Shown here: in pieces, positions 1 to 9,197 of the stretch
Numbering within the stretch: position 1 is the stretch's first letter
How the letters are laid out: every line of letters begins with the position of its first letter
Origin: an uncultured Lachnospiraceae bacterium
GTDB lineage: Bacteria > Bacillota > Clostridia > Lachnospirales > Lachnospiraceae
Direction: 5' to 3'
NCBI GenBank assembly: GCA_934437985.1
Contig: CAKSBI010000015.1
Location: 1-51,116 of the forward strand
Length of the DNA: 51,116 bases
Translations under genes and position numbers: made by a program
Notes under the pieces: model-generated
Told to the model about the DNA's origin: nothing
What the model saw: only the letters and a program-made list of their open reading frames with translations
The model's database searches: none

Positions 1-44
1 CTGTTTTTTTTATTAAAATTTTATGGATAAATACGGAAAAACAT

Positions 45-73
45 TCGACATATGTAACGTATTGTGATAAAAT
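45..73 (+). promoter_or_regulatory. Putative sigma-A promoter of the hybrid kinase gene
   Basis: TCGACA (45-50) and TAAAAT (68-73) are separated by 17 bases, upstream of the kinase start at 123. The -35 box has one mismatch to TTGACA. The placement is plausible but based on consensus alone. Confidence 0.45.
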
Positions 74-122
74 GTAAATAACTGGTCATACAAAAATAAT
101 AGTAATTAAAGGGAGCAATGGA

Positions 123-2336
123 ATGCTGAGATACAAAACAAATGACAATGTAAAACAATCCAGGGTCAGAGAAAAGTTAACAGTGATGAGTCTTATGATA
201 TGCACGACAATATTCATTCTTGTGAGCTATTATATTGTAAATATGATTATACGTGATATGAATATCGATATAATAAAAGAGTTATCAGGGCGTGAGGTGG
301 ATCATCTTTCCAATGCCATATCAGATGAGTGGAATTATATGGAGGTTATGTGCGATACAATAGAGTGCATGGATGTTGAAAGTGACAATGGTGTCATAAA
401 GTCGCTTCAGGCACTGAGCCTGAATAAAGGAGGCAGTATTGTTGCGGTTGTAGATGAATATGGCATGTTTTACCAGAACAATGGTGTGATCAACAGGCAG
501 GATAATCTTTATAAGCTTTTAAAGTGTTATAACGGAACATTTGTATTTGCTTATGATTATGTGAATGATATGGCAATAGAAAAAAACCGTGAATATCTTC
601 TTATCGGTAAGAAGATTGATATTGCAGCAGCAGGTCATCAGTTTGAATACGTTATCAGAAAAGCACGTATATCTGAATTTGATTCGGCGCTTGATATGCA
701 TATTTTTGGGGGAAGGGGTACTGCCAATGTAGTTGATAAAAACGGCGTATATGTTATCTGGGAGGATCGGATGGATAATGATATTGCCCATGATAATTTT
801 TTCGATAATATTAAAAATGATGAGATCGAAGGTGGTCTTACGAAAGAAAAGATAATACATGACCTTAACAATGACAGTAACAGCACCTATAGACAGACGG
901 TAACGATATTTGCAAGGTATAATGGAATCGACCACATTGTCAATATAACAAAGCTTGATGATGTGGACTGGTATTATATTGCCATAGTTCCCCTGAGTGT
1001 GTTTTCCAGGATGACGTACAGACTTCTTGCAGTAATATGGATAATGTTTATTTTTATAGTTGCAGTAGTTATGGTATGTGCCTGGCGTGAAAAGAGCTTC
1101 AGGATATTCCGCCAGAGAGAGACAGAAAAGACGAACAGGATACTTCAAAATGCCCTTAGTATCGCAGAACAGGCTAATAAGGCAAAAACAGTTTTCCTCA
1201 GAAGCATGTCCCATGATATCAGAACCCCGATGAATGCGATTTCCGGCTTCACGGAGCTTGCTATAGAACATATAGATGATAAAGCCCTTGTAGAAAACTA
1301 TCTCTCTAAAATAAGTGAATCTACAGAACATCTTTTGAGCCTGATTAATGATATCCTTGATATGAGCAGAATTGAAAGTGGCAGATTGAGTATGAATATT
1401 AAGGTAGAAAAGCTGACATGTGTCCTTGATAAGATTAAAAGCCTGTTCCAATTACAGATGCAGGAAAGAGGGCAGAGTCTGATATGGGACTGTGCAGGAA
1501 TTAGGGATAATGTTGTTGAATGTGATGAGTTAAGGCTTAGCCAGATTCTTATTAACATTATCTCCAATTCAGTAAAATACACGCAGAAAAATGGCGAGAT
1601 ATCCTTCAGCGTGACGCAGGGTGACATAAATGATAACAATGTGAGTATATACGAATTCAGAATAAAGGATAATGGAATGGGAATGGATGAGGAGTTTGCG
1701 GCGATAGTTTTTGAACCATTTGCGAGAGAAGAGACTGCTGTTGACGCCATTCAGGGAACCGGTCTTGGAATGGCCATTACAAAAAGTCTTGTTGACATTA
1801 TGAAAGGAACTATTGAATGCCATAGCAGAAAGGGTATAGGCACTGAAATGATAATAAGGCTCCCATTTAAAGTATGCAATGAAAGTGAATATATAGAAGA
1901 ACCGGCATCGGATAAGAATAATATTGACTTTTCAAGATTTACAGGTAAGAGGATACTTCTTGTAGATGATAAAAAGCTGAATCAGGAAATCGCGCGTATT
2001 GTTCTTGAGGAGAGCGGATTTAATGTTGATATTGCATCAAATGGGGAAGAAGCATGTGATATGCTGTTCAGACAGGGTGGGGGCTGCTATGACCTTGTAC
2101 TTATGGATATCCAGATGCCGGGAATGAACGGATATGATACAACAGAAAAAATACGTAAGTATGAGGATAAGGAGATTGCAAATGTAACGATATATGCATT
2201 AACAGCCAATGCCTTTGAGGATGAACGGGAAAAAATACTTGCAGCCGGGATGAATGGGTATATGACGAAGCCTATCAATATGAAAATGCTGCTTAAAACG
2301 TTACAAAATGGTTTATGTGAGGAGAGTGATAAATAA
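123..2336 (+). CDS. Membrane hybrid sensor histidine kinase with C-terminal receiver
   Basis: A 737-residue two-component hybrid kinase. There are membrane segments at about residues 20-43 and 298-320, enclosing an extracellular sensor of about 250 residues that I cannot assign to a family (Cache-like by layout only). The HisKA H-box has the likely phosphorylated His364 in SHDIRTPMN. The ATPase domain shows an N-box (SQILINIISNSVKYT), DNGMGM and GTGLGMAI. The C-terminal receiver has LLVDD and Asp662 in LMDIQMPGMNG as the likely phosphoacceptor. GGGAGC sits six bases before the ATG. No DNA-binding response regulator is nearby, so the output is unknown. The stop codon overlaps the start of the next gene by one base, which suggests coupled translation. 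Confidence 0.93.
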   Translation: MLRYKTNDNVKQSRVREKLTVMSLMICTTIFILVSYYIVNMIIRDMNIDIIKELSGREVDHLSNAISDEWNYMEVMCDTIECMDVESDNGVIKSLQALSLNKGGSIVAVVDEYGMFYQNNGVINRQDNLYKLLKCYNGTFVFAYDYVNDMAIEKNREYLLIGKKIDIAAAGHQFEYVIRKARISEFDSALDMHIFGGRGTANVVDKNGVYVIWEDRMDNDIAHDNFFDNIKNDEIEGGLTKEKIIHDLNNDSNSTYRQTVTIFARYNGIDHIVNITKLDDVDWYYIAIVPLSVFSRMTYRLLAVIWIMFIFIVAVVMVCAWREKSFRIFRQRETEKTNRILQNALSIAEQANKAKTVFLRSMSHDIRTPMNAISGFTELAIEHIDDKALVENYLSKISESTEHLLSLINDILDMSRIESGRLSMNIKVEKLTCVLDKIKSLFQLQMQERGQSLIWDCAGIRDNVVECDELRLSQILINIISNSVKYTQKNGEISFSVTQGDINDNNVSIYEFRIKDNGMGMDEEFAAIVFEPFAREETAVDAIQGTGLGMAITKSLVDIMKGTIECHSRKGIGTEMIIRLPFKVCNESEYIEEPASDKNNIDFSRFTGKRILLVDDKKLNQEIARIVLEESGFNVDIASNGEEACDMLFRQGGGCYDLVLMDIQMPGMNGYDTTEKIRKYEDKEIANVTIYALTANAFEDEREKILAAGMNGYMTKPINMKMLLKTLQNGLCEESDK

Positions 2337-3649
2337 TGACAATACATAAAAAGCTTACGGTGTCTGCCTTTATATTTATGTGCGTCACAGCGATGTGCAG
2401 CTGTAAAATGTACAGCAAAAGTGATGTCACACTTGTTCTTAAAACGCCAATTATGTCATTTTCTGAAAATGGTATAGATGCTGATGTCAAAAGCTCAGGT
2501 GACTTTCTGAAAAGAGCCGGGGAAGCATTTGCGGAGCGTTATACTGATGCAGATGTTACCGTAAAGGTTGTAGAATATGAGAATACAGAAGAAAATGCCA
2601 TGATTGAAGGATACTTCGATACTGACGACGCAGCAGATGTTTTATTCAATGATTACTTTACAATGGAAGCGCATGTATTTAGTGGAAAAGTGGTGCCATT
2701 AGATGATATTATATCAGATGACATCCGTAATGATATTGATGAGACATTCTGGAATCAGAGCCGCCTGAATGGCAGAACATATATGCTGCCATATCTTTAC
2801 AGACAAAACGTACTTGCCTGCAATAATGAATGGCTGAGGAGGGCCGGCATGGAAGAGTACGTATCTGATGGAACAAAAGTCCAGACATGGAGCATGGATG
2901 AATGGGAGAAGATTCTTGATGCAGAGCGTAAGGTTATGCCGGAAACATCATACCCGCTTATGATGTACGCTGCCAATAACCAGGGGGACACACATATTAC
3001 CTGTTATATCCGTTCACAGGGAAGCAGCTTTTTTGATGGTAATAACAGATTTGAGCTTGAAACACCGGAAGGTATTGCAGGACTTAAGTGGATAAAGGAT
3101 TGCATGGATAAGAGATATATGCCGGAGAATGCAGCCGGGATTGAACTGCTTGCATGTTATGATATGTTTATGGCAGGGCAGCTTGGCTTCTATATCTGTA
3201 ATGCTGCAATAGAGGATAATATGGAGGATTATGGGCTTGTTAATTTCCCAACTGTTAACGGAGGCTGTAATACTAATTTCCTGACAGGCTTTGAAGTGTT
3301 TGATAATGGTGATGTACGGAAGCTTAAGGCTGCGAAAAGCTTCGTCAGGTATATTTATGAATCGGACTTTCTGGATTATTCCACGGAAGCGATACCATGC
3401 AGCAGTAAAATAGCAGAAAAATATGCAGATTATCTTAAACCTATGGCAAAGTATACTGCTAATGCTGATAAGGGAGTTGACTTTACCGGTGGCAATCCTA
3501 ACTGGCTTGGTGTGAGAAATATTTTATATAAGCATATTCAGAAGCTGATCACAGGAGAGAAGACTCCCGCAGAGGTTGCAAATGAGCTTGATGGGGAAGC
3601 TAACAATATTATAGAAGACGGATATGCATATGGCAGTCTGCATGAATAA
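2336..3649 (+). CDS. Extracellular solute-binding protein (family 1), putative lipoprotein
   Basis: A 437-residue protein with the architecture of ABC sugar-binding proteins. It has a lysine-containing N-terminus, a hydrophobic stretch, and cysteines 21 and 23 that could form a somewhat degenerate lipobox. The body has typical features of this family: a first lobe containing VVPLDDI, then LPYLYRQNVLACNNEWLRRAG, and a late TGFEVFDNG segment. No permease or ATPase gene is adjacent. Its ATG overlaps the TAA of the hybrid kinase (TAATG), and GAGGAG lies just upstream inside the kinase gene. I infer that it works as a ligand-presenting partner for the kinase rather than, or as well as, in import. 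The substrate is unknown. Confidence 0.82.
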   Translation: MTIHKKLTVSAFIFMCVTAMCSCKMYSKSDVTLVLKTPIMSFSENGIDADVKSSGDFLKRAGEAFAERYTDADVTVKVVEYENTEENAMIEGYFDTDDAADVLFNDYFTMEAHVFSGKVVPLDDIISDDIRNDIDETFWNQSRLNGRTYMLPYLYRQNVLACNNEWLRRAGMEEYVSDGTKVQTWSMDEWEKILDAERKVMPETSYPLMMYAANNQGDTHITCYIRSQGSSFFDGNNRFELETPEGIAGLKWIKDCMDKRYMPENAAGIELLACYDMFMAGQLGFYICNAAIEDNMEDYGLVNFPTVNGGCNTNFLTGFEVFDNGDVRKLKAAKSFVRYIYESDFLDYSTEAIPCSSKIAEKYADYLKPMAKYTANADKGVDFTGGNPNWLGVRNILYKHIQKLITGEKTPAEVANELDGEANNIIEDGYAYGSLHE

Positions 3650-3661
3650 TGGGGGATTAAT

Positions 3662-4153
3662 ATGGAGTATACACATGTAAAGCATCCGTTTGAACCGGTC
3701 TGCGACAGGGATTCAGAGATACTTATCCTTGGTTCACTTCCTTCGGTAAAATCAAGGGAGAATAACTTTTATTATGGACATAAGCAGAACCGGTTTTGGA
3801 AGGTTATATCTGGCATCTATGGGGAAGCGGAGCCGCAAAGCATATATGATAAGAGAAAAATGCTGCTTAAGAACCATGTCGCAATATGGGATGTAATACG
3901 CGAATGCGACATACATGGCTCAAGCGACAGCAGCATAAAAAACGTTATCGCTACTGACCTTGGCAGTCTGATGCATAACACCGGAATAAAAAGAATATAT
4001 GCCAACGGTAATAAGGCCGGTGCTTTGTATAAGAAGTACCAGCAGAAGCTTACCGGAATGGATATCACAATTCTTCCGTCAACTAGCCCTGCCAATGCGG
4101 CGTGGTCACTTGAAAAGCTTATTGCTGCATGGCAGGTGGTTAATGGACGTTAG
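3662..4153 (+). CDS. DNA-deoxyinosine (hypoxanthine) glycosylase, uracil-DNA glycosylase superfamily
   Basis: 163 residues, the usual length of this family. It excises deaminated bases, mainly hypoxanthine, in base-excision repair. Motif 1 is GSLPSVKS followed by RENNFYYGHKQNRFW, which is characteristic of the hypoxanthine-DNA glycosylase group. The late motif LPSTSPANA corresponds to the DNA-intercalating loop region. The start has GGGGGATT upstream at good spacing. It lies 12 bases after the solute-binding protein gene and may be co-transcribed with it. Its stop codon overlaps the convergent dehydrogenase gene by four bases. Confidence 0.85.
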   Translation: MEYTHVKHPFEPVCDRDSEILILGSLPSVKSRENNFYYGHKQNRFWKVISGIYGEAEPQSIYDKRKMLLKNHVAIWDVIRECDIHGSSDSSIKNVIATDLGSLMHNTGIKRIYANGNKAGALYKKYQQKLTGMDITILPSTSPANAAWSLEKLIAAWQVVNGR

Positions 4154-5226
4154 TGTGTACCCGGCAGGAAGATTCCCTGTAATATGGCATCTTCCCTGAG
4201 CAGTCTTTTTGCCTTTTCCCTGTTTGCTTCTATGTGCAGGCAGGTGTGGCGGAAGGGCTTGATAGAAGGCGCAAGGTCAATTGCTTTTTCATATTCGCTG
4301 ATATCAGGCTTAAGTGTACCGACATACTCAAAAAATCCGGTGTCTGTAAGAATACTGCGCACACATTCAGTATTGTTATCCTGCACAAGGCTCATAAGAT
4401 ATGTCGCAATACCAACCTGAATTCCATGCAGGTTAGGTGTCTCCGTTAACTTATCTAATGCATGTGATATCAGATGCTCGCTGCCGCTTGTCGGGGCACT
4501 GTTACCTGCTATCTCATTTGCAATTCCGCTCATTGCAAGTGAATCAAGTAATTCCTTTAAAAATGTATCATCCGTTATGTCCGTATAAGATGTGTGTACA
4601 AAGCTTGTGACAGCTTTTTTTGCAACCATCATTGCAAAATCATTAACCTCGGTAACTCCGGCATCTTCTTCAAGCTGCCAGTCATATAGTGCCGTTACCT
4701 TTGAGATCATATCCCCTATGCCGGAGTATAGGAAACGTCTGGGTGCACTTTTTATCACGCCGGTATCGACGATTATGCCATATGCCATACGTGCAGGGAC
4801 AGAATGTCTGCGGTTATCAATGATCAGTGAAGCACTTGAGCTTGAGAATCCGTCACTTGATGCAGAAGTCGGTACACTAATAAATGGAAGCTTTCGTAAA
4901 AAACCGCTGTACTTTGCAGCGTCAATAACTTTTCCGCCGCCAAGGCCGATTACAGCCTGTGTTTTTGACGGAAGGCTGAAAGCAAGGCCTGTAATATCCT
5001 CAAGGCATACGGAATCCAGCTCCTTATAGCTAAGGACTTCTATACCTGCCTTTTGCAGGGATTCCATTACTGTATTTCCGAACATTTCAATTAATCCGTT
5101 ACCGAAGAAAATGACCACTTTATTTATGCTGCTGTCTTTAAGATACTTACCTATGTCAGCAAGGGCTCCATCCTCTATCTTCAGAAGAGCCGGTATTGCA
5201 ATATAATCCTTGTTATTGTTCTTCAT
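4150..5226 (-). CDS. egsA: sn-Glycerol-1-phosphate dehydrogenase (EgsA/AraM type)
   Basis: 358 residues from the internal ATG at 5226, which has AAGGAG upstream; a longer frame begins at 5262 without a good site. Enzymes of this family reduce dihydroxyacetone phosphate to glycerol-1-phosphate with NAD(P)H and a bound metal. Visible motifs are the nucleotide loop GLGGGKVIDAAKY, the substrate-pocket segment SVPTSASSDGFSSSSASL, and metal-ligand regions GSEHLISHALD and HGIQVGIATYLM. This is the archaeal-lipid stereochemistry enzyme; in Bacillus the homologue is AraM. No partner prenyltransferase (PcrB) is visible here. It is transcribed alone on the reverse strand. Another iron-type alcohol dehydrogenase is possible but less likely. 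Confidence 0.85.
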   Translation of the reverse strand: MKNNNKDYIAIPALLKIEDGALADIGKYLKDSSINKVVIFFGNGLIEMFGNTVMESLQKAGIEVLSYKELDSVCLEDITGLAFSLPSKTQAVIGLGGGKVIDAAKYSGFLRKLPFISVPTSASSDGFSSSSASLIIDNRRHSVPARMAYGIIVDTGVIKSAPRRFLYSGIGDMISKVTALYDWQLEEDAGVTEVNDFAMMVAKKAVTSFVHTSYTDITDDTFLKELLDSLAMSGIANEIAGNSAPTSGSEHLISHALDKLTETPNLHGIQVGIATYLMSLVQDNNTECVRSILTDTGFFEYVGTLKPDISEYEKAIDLAPSIKPFRHTCLHIEANREKAKRLLREDAILQGIFLPGTH

Positions 5227-5298
5227 AATGACACGCTCCTTTTTACTCTTACATAATATCATATGTATGTACCATTAGCCATAAGTTTTCGTTTTTTA

Positions 5299-5328
5299 TT
5301 GACATATATAATTGCTTTTAGGTATCAT
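5299..5328 (+). promoter_or_regulatory. Putative sigma-A promoter of the RelA/SpoT-domain gene
   Basis: TTGACA (5299-5304) and TATCAT (5323-5328) are spaced by 18 bases, about 35 bases before the start codon. It diverges from the reverse-strand dehydrogenase gene. Confidence 0.6.
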
Positions 5329-5361
5329 AAAAAGTAAGCAAAAACATAGGGGTGCAGAGAT

Positions 5362-6369
5362 ATGATTACATTGAATGATTATCTTTATAATGGTGATACG
5401 GTTATTAAGATACTTCATAATTATACTGATGATCTGAGAGCTTATGCCAATGTGGCGGGCAACCGCATAGATATGGCACACTGTGATTTCCTGAAGCAGC
5501 TGACGGAGCTTCTTGAACACAATGATTTCCTTACATCACAGTCACAGCGTATGCGTGAATTTTATAAGTATATGACCTGTGCGTATCCGGATCTGGCATT
5601 TACATTCAAGGGACGTATCAAGTCGGTGATAAGGGCAGAATCTAAGTTTAACGGGCAGATTGTATCATATATCTATGATTACCGTAAGGTGTATGGTGGA
5701 TATCCGACTGCGGAACAGATAGAGGAAAGGTTGTCTGCCCTTAAGGATCTCATTGCGTACCGCATAATTATTTCATTGCCTAAGTGCCACGCAGGGGATG
5801 AGGCAGACCGTAAAGTAAAAGAGCTGAGATATCTGTATGATATTGCCAATAAGCTTCCTTCGTTCCTTCAGGAGCGTGGCTTTGATGCGCAGATTGTCAG
5901 AAGCAGATTTGGCGGCTTTGTGTCACACAACAGTTGCAGGTCTATGCTTAACGATGCTGCAAGACCATATTATAAGGATTATATCGCTGATATCAGTTCA
6001 TCAGGATATCAGTCGCTTCATATAACTTTGTTTGATAATATATCAAGATGTTATGTTGAGGTCCAGCTGCGTACATATGACATGGACAGTTATGCTGAGA
6101 TAGGACCGGCTAACCATATGGGATATGAGAGCAGGCAGCGTGAGGAGAGGGCAAGGCGTGATGAGATACCGGCAGGCAGATGTGTATATTTTGATGAAGC
6201 TTATGAGAGGGTTATGAAGCTGCAGCAGTTAAAGCTTAATGAGCTTGATGTTAACATGTTTGCGGCGGCAGACAATTCAATGATAAATGATGCATGTGGA
6301 CTGTTCAGGGGCAGGCTTATCCTTCCATATGAGCATCTGTCAAGGTTTCAGAATGATCTGATCGATTGA
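5362..6369 (+). CDS. RelA/SpoT-domain protein, putative small alarmone synthetase
   Basis: 335 residues. The synthetase fold of (p)ppGpp enzymes is recognisable: a basic ATP-binding segment FKGRIKSVIRAESKF, DLIAYRI in the core, YQSLH at residues 216-220 (guanine-binding loop) and EVQLRT with Glu233 as the predicted catalytic acid, followed by AEIGPANHMGYE. There is no HD hydrolase domain and no TGS or ACT domain, so it should be synthesis-only if active. It is longer than typical small synthetases (about 210-260 residues), with extra N-terminal and C-terminal helices of unknown role. AGGGGTG precedes the ATG. The gene stands alone. The motifs needed for activity look intact; the product is inferred. 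Confidence 0.8.
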   Translation: MITLNDYLYNGDTVIKILHNYTDDLRAYANVAGNRIDMAHCDFLKQLTELLEHNDFLTSQSQRMREFYKYMTCAYPDLAFTFKGRIKSVIRAESKFNGQIVSYIYDYRKVYGGYPTAEQIEERLSALKDLIAYRIIISLPKCHAGDEADRKVKELRYLYDIANKLPSFLQERGFDAQIVRSRFGGFVSHNSCRSMLNDAARPYYKDYIADISSSGYQSLHITLFDNISRCYVEVQLRTYDMDSYAEIGPANHMGYESRQREERARRDEIPAGRCVYFDEAYERVMKLQQLKLNELDVNMFAAADNSMINDACGLFRGRLILPYEHLSRFQNDLID

Positions 6370-6490
6370 ACACTATTGTGTGCATGTGTTCATTGATTGC
6401 GGGGGATGTGCATTTTACCTGCATATAAGAGTATGAAGCGTATGGGGAGCAGCTGTGGGCAGCAACAGCCTGAAGGGGGTGGCGGCTTAT

Positions 6491-7480
6491 ATGCCAAAAA
6501 GTGAGAATCAGAAGCTGAAGCTTCTGTATATTATGAAGATACTACTTGAAAATACTGATGACAGACATGGGATTACCATGTCTGAGCTGATAGATGGACT
6601 TGCATGTTATGATATAGATGCCGAGAGAAAAAGCATATATTCAGATTTTGAGGCATTGCGGTCATATGGTCTGGATATAATCAAGGAAAAATATGGGAAT
6701 AGATATGTTTATTATATAGGCACACGTGATTTTGAACTTGCAGAGCTTAAGCTTCTTGTTGATTCAGTCCAGGCGGCGAGGTTTCTTACAGAGAGAAAAG
6801 CAAGAAGCCTGATTAAGAAGCTTGAAGGGCTTACAAGCAGGCAGGAGGCCGGAAAGCTCCACAGACAGGTATATGTCCAGGGGCGGACGAGGGCTATGAA
6901 TGAAAGCATATACTACAATGTTGATGTGATTCATGAGGCAATTGGCAATAACGTACGGATAGCATTCAAGTATTACAATTGGAATGTTAATAAGGAAATG
7001 GTGCTAAGGCATGATGGTGATGATTATATAGTGTCCCCATGGGCGCTTTTGCTTGATAATGAGTATTACTATCTTGTCGGATATGACTCAAAAGAAGGGA
7101 TTGTCAAGCATTACCGTGTGGATAAGATGCTTAAGATAAGACTTACGGAAGATAAGAGGGAGGGGCGCAGTATTTTTGAACGTACTGACATAGCCTCTTA
7201 TTCTGACAAACGTTTTTCAATGTTTGATGGTGATGAACGTTATGTTAAGCTGGAATTTGACAACAGATATGTAGGTGTTGTAATTGACAGATTTGGGAAA
7301 GATATTGCAATACGTAAAAGTGATGAAAGTCATTTTATTATTAATGTAAATGTTGCGGTAAGCAATCAGTTCTTTGGCTGGCTTCTGGCACTTGGAACAG
7401 GGGTGCGTGTCATTGGGCCGGATGATGTTGCAGAGAAGCTTTGCAGGGAGCTTGATTCAATAAGAAGTATGTATATCTGA
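6491..7480 (+). CDS. WYL-domain transcriptional regulator (YafY-like)
   Basis: 329 residues from the ATG at 6491, preceded by AAGGGGGTG; an in-frame GTG at 6455 would add 12 residues without a better site. The N-terminal 60 residues form a DeoR-like winged-helix region (KLLYIMKIL, then an ITMSELIDGL helix). The middle contains the WYL core: AFKYYNW, IVSPWALLLDNEYYYLVGYD and KHYRVDKM. The C-terminal part resembles the WCX extension. WYL domains sense ligands or nucleic acid and regulate varied genes. Its stop is about 35 bases upstream of the beta-xylosidase start, so it may control that gene, although this is inference. Confidence 0.85.
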   Translation: MPKSENQKLKLLYIMKILLENTDDRHGITMSELIDGLACYDIDAERKSIYSDFEALRSYGLDIIKEKYGNRYVYYIGTRDFELAELKLLVDSVQAARFLTERKARSLIKKLEGLTSRQEAGKLHRQVYVQGRTRAMNESIYYNVDVIHEAIGNNVRIAFKYYNWNVNKEMVLRHDGDDYIVSPWALLLDNEYYYLVGYDSKEGIVKHYRVDKMLKIRLTEDKREGRSIFERTDIASYSDKRFSMFDGDERYVKLEFDNRYVGVVIDRFGKDIAIRKSDESHFIINVNVAVSNQFFGWLLALGTGVRVIGPDDVAEKLCRELDSIRSMYI

Positions 7481-7514
7481 TATGCCGTTGATCAAAAAAG
7501 GAGAGATAAATGAT

Positions 7515-9041
7515 ATGGGAAGTATAAAAAAAATGAACTATGATGTCAGTGTGAATGATAATGTTGCATTTAATAACAAAGTCGATTATTGTGTTGGAAC
7601 AGGACGTGCAGGGCTGGCACTCCATAAGGAATATTATGACCAGCTTAAGTATGTGCAGGATAATATCGGCTTTGATTATATCAGGGGGCATGGTCTGTTT
7701 ACGGATGACATGGCTATATATCAGGAATATGAAAATGAATCCGGAGAGATTGTGGCTGAGTATAATTTTACGTATCTTGACAGAATAATGGATATGTACA
7801 GGTCAGTACATATCAAGCCATTTATTGAACTCGGATTTATGCCTGAAAAGCTTGCTTCCGGTGACCAGACAGTATTTTACTGGAAAGGTCAGACTACACC
7901 CCCAAAGTCCTATGGGGCATGGTGTGACCTTGTAGTTGCAACACTCAGCCACCTTATGGAAAGATATGGAAGAGAAGAGGTGCTGACGTGGCCTGTTGAA
8001 GTATGGAATGAGCCTAATCTTCCTGGATTCTGGAAGGATGCCGATATGGAAGAGTATTTTATGTTATTTGCGGAGACTTTTGCTGCAATTAAGATGCTTG
8101 ACCCGGAGATCAGGGTAGGAGGTCCGGCGATATGCGGTGTTAATGATGAAGAGTGGATAGATAAGTTTATGGCATTTTGCAGGGATAATAGTATCAATCC
8201 TGATTTTATCACACGTCACCATTATACTACGGAAGTGCCTGACAGGGATGGACATTATGTTTATCAGCAGCTTACTGACCCGGGGTACGGAATAGGTAAT
8301 CTCCACACAACAAGAGAGATAGTAGACAGTTATGGGGAGTTCACCGGAAAAGAGATACATATTACTGAATACAATACTTCATACTGCCCTAATAATCCGA
8401 TACACGACACTAATATTAACGCTGCATTTATTGCACATCAGTTGTCATGGCTCGGAGATGACAATGCCTCATATTCATATTGGACATTTGGTGATGTATT
8501 TGAAGAGGAGGGTGTTCCTTATACACCATTCCATGGAGGATTCGGGCTGGTTGCTAACGGCGTAATCCCAAAGCCTACATTCTGGTCATTTGCCTTCTTC
8601 AAAAAGCTTAAAGGTCAGTGTATACATAGGAGTGATGATTCGGTTATCGTTAAGACACCGGATGGAAAGCTCAGGGGAGTTGCATGGAACCACTGTACAA
8701 AACGTACAGGCAGGGTGATTGACTATAAGTGCTCCATAAAGCTTGATGAACCTGCCTCAGATAAATACTGCGTTATATATAAGGCAGTAGATGAGGAGGT
8801 CTGCAATCCGCTTAAGGTATGGCATGACCTCGGGGAGCCGTCATCACTCTCGGAGCAGCAGCTTAAGCTGCTTAAAGAGGCAGCAGCCCCTCTGGTGACA
8901 TCTGATATCATAGAAGTGCATGACGGAAGTATTGAGATCCGCATAGAGCTTAAAGAATTTGCTGTTGTATATTTTGAGTGTGAACCTGTCAATATCAGAA
9001 GTGACAGGGGCTACTCATATGAAAGAAGTATGCTGTTATAA
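7515..9041 (+). CDS. Beta-xylosidase, glycoside hydrolase family 39
   Basis: 508 residues from the ATG at 7515, with AAAGGAGAG at proper spacing; the longer frame starting at 7482 lacks such a site. GH39 enzymes release xylose from xylo-oligosaccharides with retention. The probable acid/base is Glu166 in EVWNEPNLPGFW and the nucleophile Glu285 in IHITEYNTSYCPN. The beta-barrel occupies about residues 40-370 and a beta-sandwich follows. There is no signal peptide, so it acts in the cytoplasm on imported oligosaccharides. This fits a plant-polysaccharide-using gut bacterium. It follows the WYL regulator on the same strand. Transporter genes for xylo-oligosaccharides are not adjacent. Confidence 0.88.
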   Translation: MGSIKKMNYDVSVNDNVAFNNKVDYCVGTGRAGLALHKEYYDQLKYVQDNIGFDYIRGHGLFTDDMAIYQEYENESGEIVAEYNFTYLDRIMDMYRSVHIKPFIELGFMPEKLASGDQTVFYWKGQTTPPKSYGAWCDLVVATLSHLMERYGREEVLTWPVEVWNEPNLPGFWKDADMEEYFMLFAETFAAIKMLDPEIRVGGPAICGVNDEEWIDKFMAFCRDNSINPDFITRHHYTTEVPDRDGHYVYQQLTDPGYGIGNLHTTREIVDSYGEFTGKEIHITEYNTSYCPNNPIHDTNINAAFIAHQLSWLGDDNASYSYWTFGDVFEEEGVPYTPFHGGFGLVANGVIPKPTFWSFAFFKKLKGQCIHRSDDSVIVKTPDGKLRGVAWNHCTKRTGRVIDYKCSIKLDEPASDKYCVIYKAVDEEVCNPLKVWHDLGEPSSLSEQQLKLLKEAAAPLVTSDIIEVHDGSIEIRIELKEFAVVYFECEPVNIRSDRGYSYERSMLL

Positions 9042-9197
9042 GGTATATTTTTCAAATATGGGAAGAATATATGGAACGGACATCCCTAGGGCAGAAGCAA
9101 ATTTACAACAGAAAGGGCTTGTCTTATTTTGCGATTAATGATATTCTTTATAATGTTGTAAAAACACAACGAGGATAATGTATAAGGAGTTAGAAAA

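Noticed and set aside
519..1451. A 310-residue open frame on the reverse strand
   Set aside because: It lies inside the hybrid kinase, whose motifs are unmistakable, has no ribosome site and a composition unlike a protein (many Ile, Cys, His, Tyr). It is a shadow frame.
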